A DNA stretch of 44,592 nucleotides from Alkalibacterium sp. MB6 (GTDB taxonomy: Bacteria; Bacillota; Bacilli; Lactobacillales; Carnobacteriaceae_A). Under the pieces are notes generated by a model. The model was not told the origin of the DNA and did not search any database. It was given only the letters and a program-made list of their open reading frames with translations. The translations under genes and the position numbers were made by a program. The DNA lies in NCBI RefSeq assembly GCF_009935905.1, contig NZ_PREX01000023.1:1-44592 (forward strand), written 5' to 3'. Each line of letters starts with the position of its first letter. Position 1 is the stretch's first letter. Below are positions 42,274 to 44,592 of this stretch, one piece after another.

Positions 42274-43416
42274 ATGATGTTAAATGTAGCCATTGTTGGA
42301 ACAGGTGGGATTGCTCCACTTCATGTCGAAGGGTATTTAGCCTTTCCAGATGATGTAAGAATCGTCTCATTATGTGACATTTATCCAGAAAAAGCTGAGA
42401 AACTAGCTAAACGATTTAATCTTGACGTGACAGTTTACGATAATCATGAAGATATGTTAGAGAAAGAAGACATCGATTTGGTATCTGTTTGTACGCCTCC
42501 TTATGTCCATGCTGAAATAGCTATCAATTCAATGAAAGCAGGGGCACATGCGTTGGTTGAAAAACCGATGGCATCGTCTCTTGAAGAATGCGATGCAATG
42601 AATAAAGCATCAGAAGAAACTGGACAGACTCTATCAATTATTTCACAAAACAGATTCACCAACCCGATGTGGAAATTGAAAACCATGCTAGATCAAAAAG
42701 TGATTGGAAACGTCTTGCACACTCAAGTGGATTCATTTTGGTGGAGAGGTCACAGTTACTATGATTTATGGTGGCGCGGTACGTGGGAAAAAGAAGGCGG
42801 AGGCTGTACACTGAATCACGCTGTCCATCATTTGGATATATTTAACTGGTTAAATGGACGCCCCGATGAAATCACGGCAGTCATGAGTAACGTCGCACAT
42901 GACAATGCAGAAGTTGAAGATTTATCAATCGCTATTGCTAAATATAATGAAGGCGGTTTAGCAACGCTAACAAGTTCAGTTATCCATCACGGGGAAGAAC
43001 AGCAACTCATTTTCCAAGGTCAAGAGGGCCGAATTTCAGCGCCCTTTAAAGTAGACGCTTCTTCTTCAAGAGAAAATGGTTTCCCAGAAATAAATACTCA
43101 AAAAATAGATGAGATTAAAGCATTACACGACTCACTTGAAGACCTCCCGTACGAAGGTCACACGGGTCAAATCAACAATGTTATTCAGTTCCTTTTAGGT
43201 AAAGACACACTCGTTGTAGACGGCATTCAAGGCAAACAAACGCTTGAATTGATTATGGCTATATATGCGTCGTCTCAATCAAGTGAAAAAGTTTCCTTAC
43301 CGTTAAATGAAACGCATCCTTTCTATACAAAAGAAGGAGTCATGAGTCATGCCCCTCGTTTTTATGAGAAGTCAAGTTCGGTAGATAACTTTGAAGATGA
43401 TGTAATCACGACTTAA
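42274..43416 (+). CDS. Gfo/Idh/MocA-family oxidoreductase
   Basis: This 380-residue NAD(P)-dependent sugar or cyclitol oxidoreductase has an N-terminal Rossmann fold (VAIVGTGGIAPLHVEGYLAF, VSLCDIYPEKA, LVSVCTPPYVHAEIA), the family EKP motif (ALVEKPMASSLEECD) with its catalytic lysine, and a C-terminal GFO/IDH/MocA domain including GGGCTLNHAVHHLDIFNWL. Substrate cannot be read. Its place after xylB suggests a modified sugar or uronic acid from glucuronoxylan, such as 4-O-methylglucuronate, but that is inference. ATG codons at 42274 and 42277 follow AGAGAGGACTATC. A related gene follows 24 bases after the stop. Confidence 0.93.
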   Translation: MMLNVAIVGTGGIAPLHVEGYLAFPDDVRIVSLCDIYPEKAEKLAKRFNLDVTVYDNHEDMLEKEDIDLVSVCTPPYVHAEIAINSMKAGAHALVEKPMASSLEECDAMNKASEETGQTLSIISQNRFTNPMWKLKTMLDQKVIGNVLHTQVDSFWWRGHSYYDLWWRGTWEKEGGGCTLNHAVHHLDIFNWLNGRPDEITAVMSNVAHDNAEVEDLSIAIAKYNEGGLATLTSSVIHHGEEQQLIFQGQEGRISAPFKVDASSSRENGFPEINTQKIDEIKALHDSLEDLPYEGHTGQINNVIQFLLGKDTLVVDGIQGKQTLELIMAIYASSQSSEKVSLPLNETHPFYTKEGVMSHAPRFYEKSSSVDNFEDDVITT

Positions 43417-43440
43417 CAGACCGATCAAGGAGTGAAACGA

Positions 43441-44434
43441 ATGAAGAGTGATCATAAACGCTTGAAAGTTGGCATCACAGGACTAGGAGATGTGTCTTCT
43501 TTTCATATACAAGCAATAGAAATGCATGAAGAGGCTGATCTAATGGCTGTCTGTGATACAGACCCAGCTACTCAACTAAAAGTAGAAGGGGTCAGTTTTT
43601 ATACAAATTATTTAGAGATGCTTGAAAAGGAAGACCTTGATGTCATTCATAATTGTCTGCCTCATCATCTCCATTACTCTGTAACAAAAGCCTGTGTTGA
43701 GAAGGGTATCCATGTCCTTCTTGAAAAACCTGTTTCCATTAGTTACGAAGAAGGCTTGCTACAAAAGGAATTAGAGGACCGGTTAGATGCTAAGATATGT
43801 GTCTGTTTTCAAAATCGATACAATCAAACCTTTTTAGAACTGTTGCGTTGGTTAGATAAAGAAGAAACTGGCACTATCACTGGTATTAAAGGTTTAGTGA
43901 CCTGGTTCAGAGAACCGGTTTATTATGAATCGAAACCATGGCGCCGTAAAAAAATCTGAAGTGGGTTATGGTAATATCATGAGCCAGTCAATTCATACGC
44001 TAGATTTAATTCAACTCTTAGGTGGTCCAGTTGACTCCGTTAAAGCAAGTTTATCCAAACTACTAGACGTGAACAGTGAAGTGGAAGATACAGTGAGTGC
44101 ATCGTTTCAATTTAAATCCGGTGCCAAAGGGTATTTGCATGCAACAAATGCTAATGTATCAAACGCAAGCGTTGAACTAGAAGTGATAACTGAACATGAT
44201 TGGTTTACGATTAAAGACAGTTGTCTCTATCGTATGGATCAAGAGGGTAAGAAACAACTATTAGCTGAAGACGAGCAATTAGACGGCGCCAAGTTTTACT
44301 TTGGTGCTAGTCACAAGTATTTAATTGATCGGTTTTACAAAGCGATTAGTGAAGATACAACGGATTATATTACTGTTAAGGATGCCTTACCGTCTATTCA
44401 ATTAATTGAAGAGTTTATGAGCGCATTCTCGTGA
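43441..44434 (+). pseudogene. Second Gfo/Idh/MocA-family oxidoreductase, frameshifted in an A7 tract
   Basis: The first frame encodes the NAD-binding half (VGITGLGDVSSFHIQAIEMH, HNCLPHHLHYS, VLLEKPVSISYEE) up to KPWRRKKI followed by TGA at 43957. The next frame, from the A-tract on, encodes the matching C-terminal domain (KSEVGYGNIMSQSIHTLDLI) to 44434. Removing one A from the run at 43948-43954 restores one continuous protein of about 330 residues, a normal family length, reading KPWRRKKSEVGYGN. ATG 43441 is preferred (AAGGAG eight bases before). It may be a true pseudogene, a phase-variable or slippage-rescued gene, or a sequencing error. Confidence 0.87.
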
Positions 44435-44506
44435 CTTTAGTCGTGAGTAAGCGATTTCGCATGTTTTTTTGTTTCTACATATGATAAAATACATGTAGAG
44501 GTGATT
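44431..44506 (+). mobile_element. Probable left end of an IS200/IS605-family element
   Basis: The hairpin CTCGTGACT-TT-AGTCGTGAG (about 44429-44448) lies 5' of a tnpA start, as subterminal left-end hairpins do in this family. It overlaps the stop of the preceding oxidoreductase and could also terminate it. A second small stem, GCG-ATTT-CGC, follows. The exact cleavage point could not be fixed. Confidence 0.5.
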
Positions 44507-44592
44507 ATGGTGAAAAAAGCACTAAAAGGAAGAGGTTACGTCTACTATATTCAGTACCATATAGTATGGTGTGTAAAGTACAGAAAGCCGAT
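44507..44592 (+). CDS. tnpA: IS200/IS605 transposase TnpA (Y1 family), partial at window end
   Basis: The last 86 bases encode 28 residues beginning MVKKALKGRGYVYYIQYHIV, followed by WCVKYRKP, which is the characteristic N-terminal strand (YHIVWCxKYRxP) of Y1 single-strand transposases. The HUH motif and catalytic tyrosine would lie beyond the window. ATG 44507 or GTG 44510 are both possible behind AGAGGTGA. The orientation is the same as the element end at 1-141. Confidence 0.88.
   Translation, partial: MVKKALKGRGYVYYIQYHIVWCVKYRKP

Noticed and set aside
1-44592. Transfer RNA or ribosomal RNA genes
   Set aside because: No cloverleaf-like segment with TTCRA and CCA context, and no rRNA-like conserved stretch, was found by eye.

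Overview
The window looks like chromosomal DNA of a low-GC Gram-positive bacterium of the Lactobacillales, most plausibly a Carnobacteriaceae-like genus. This is inferred from base composition, strong AGGAGG-type ribosome binding sites, frequent GTG/TTG starts, lipobox-bearing solute-binding proteins, intrinsic terminators and the protein families present. I cannot name the species from sequence alone.

Left part (1-4.8 kb): the right end of an IS200/IS605-family element, including the region expected to encode the omega RNA of TnpB, abuts a short-chain dehydrogenase that has lost its N-terminal NAD-binding part. Next come a hypothetical protein, a 51-bp tandem repeat, an Old Yellow Enzyme homologue, a GtrA-like gene broken by an in-frame amber codon, an isochorismatase-family hydrolase and a convergent hypothetical gene.

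Exporter and stress block (4.8-14.8 kb): a DesK/LiaS-type two-component system followed by an ABC exporter (ATPase plus two ABC-2 permeases); a TetR regulator with a clear twin-operator promoter, followed by a second exporter (ATPase plus a 532-aa permease); and a PadR regulator overlapping a HAAS/DUF1700-type membrane protein.

Middle (15-23.4 kb): a sugar ABC importer (lipoprotein, two permeases) with a DUF624/YesL protein. One permease has its best ribosome binding site in front of an ATC codon. Housekeeping-type genes follow: a medium-chain dehydrogenase/reductase, an M29-like aminopeptidase, VanZ-like, DUF72 and YaiI/YqxD proteins.

Glucuronoxylan-oligosaccharide block (23.5-44.4 kb): an intracellular GH2 enzyme plus UxuB; a divergent ROK/XylR-type repressor; then GH67 alpha-glucuronidase (aguA), UxuA, an AguEFG-like importer (two permeases, lipoprotein), a second DUF624 protein, GH43 beta-xylosidase (catalytic D15/D128/E187), xylulokinase, and two Gfo/Idh/MocA oxidoreductases, the second frameshifted in an A7 tract. 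Together they would import aldouronic acids, remove (methyl)glucuronic acid, cut xylo-oligosaccharides to xylose, phosphorylate xylulose and convert fructuronate through mannonate to KDG. Not encoded here: a secreted xylanase, xylose isomerase, glucuronate isomerase, KDG kinase/aldolase, and an ATPase for either importer. Expression appears to be controlled by a palindromic XylR-like operator, cre-like CcpA sites and several large intergenic hairpins.

Right edge (44.4-44.6 kb): the start of a second IS200/IS605 element, with a partial tnpA, in the same orientation as the element end at the left edge.
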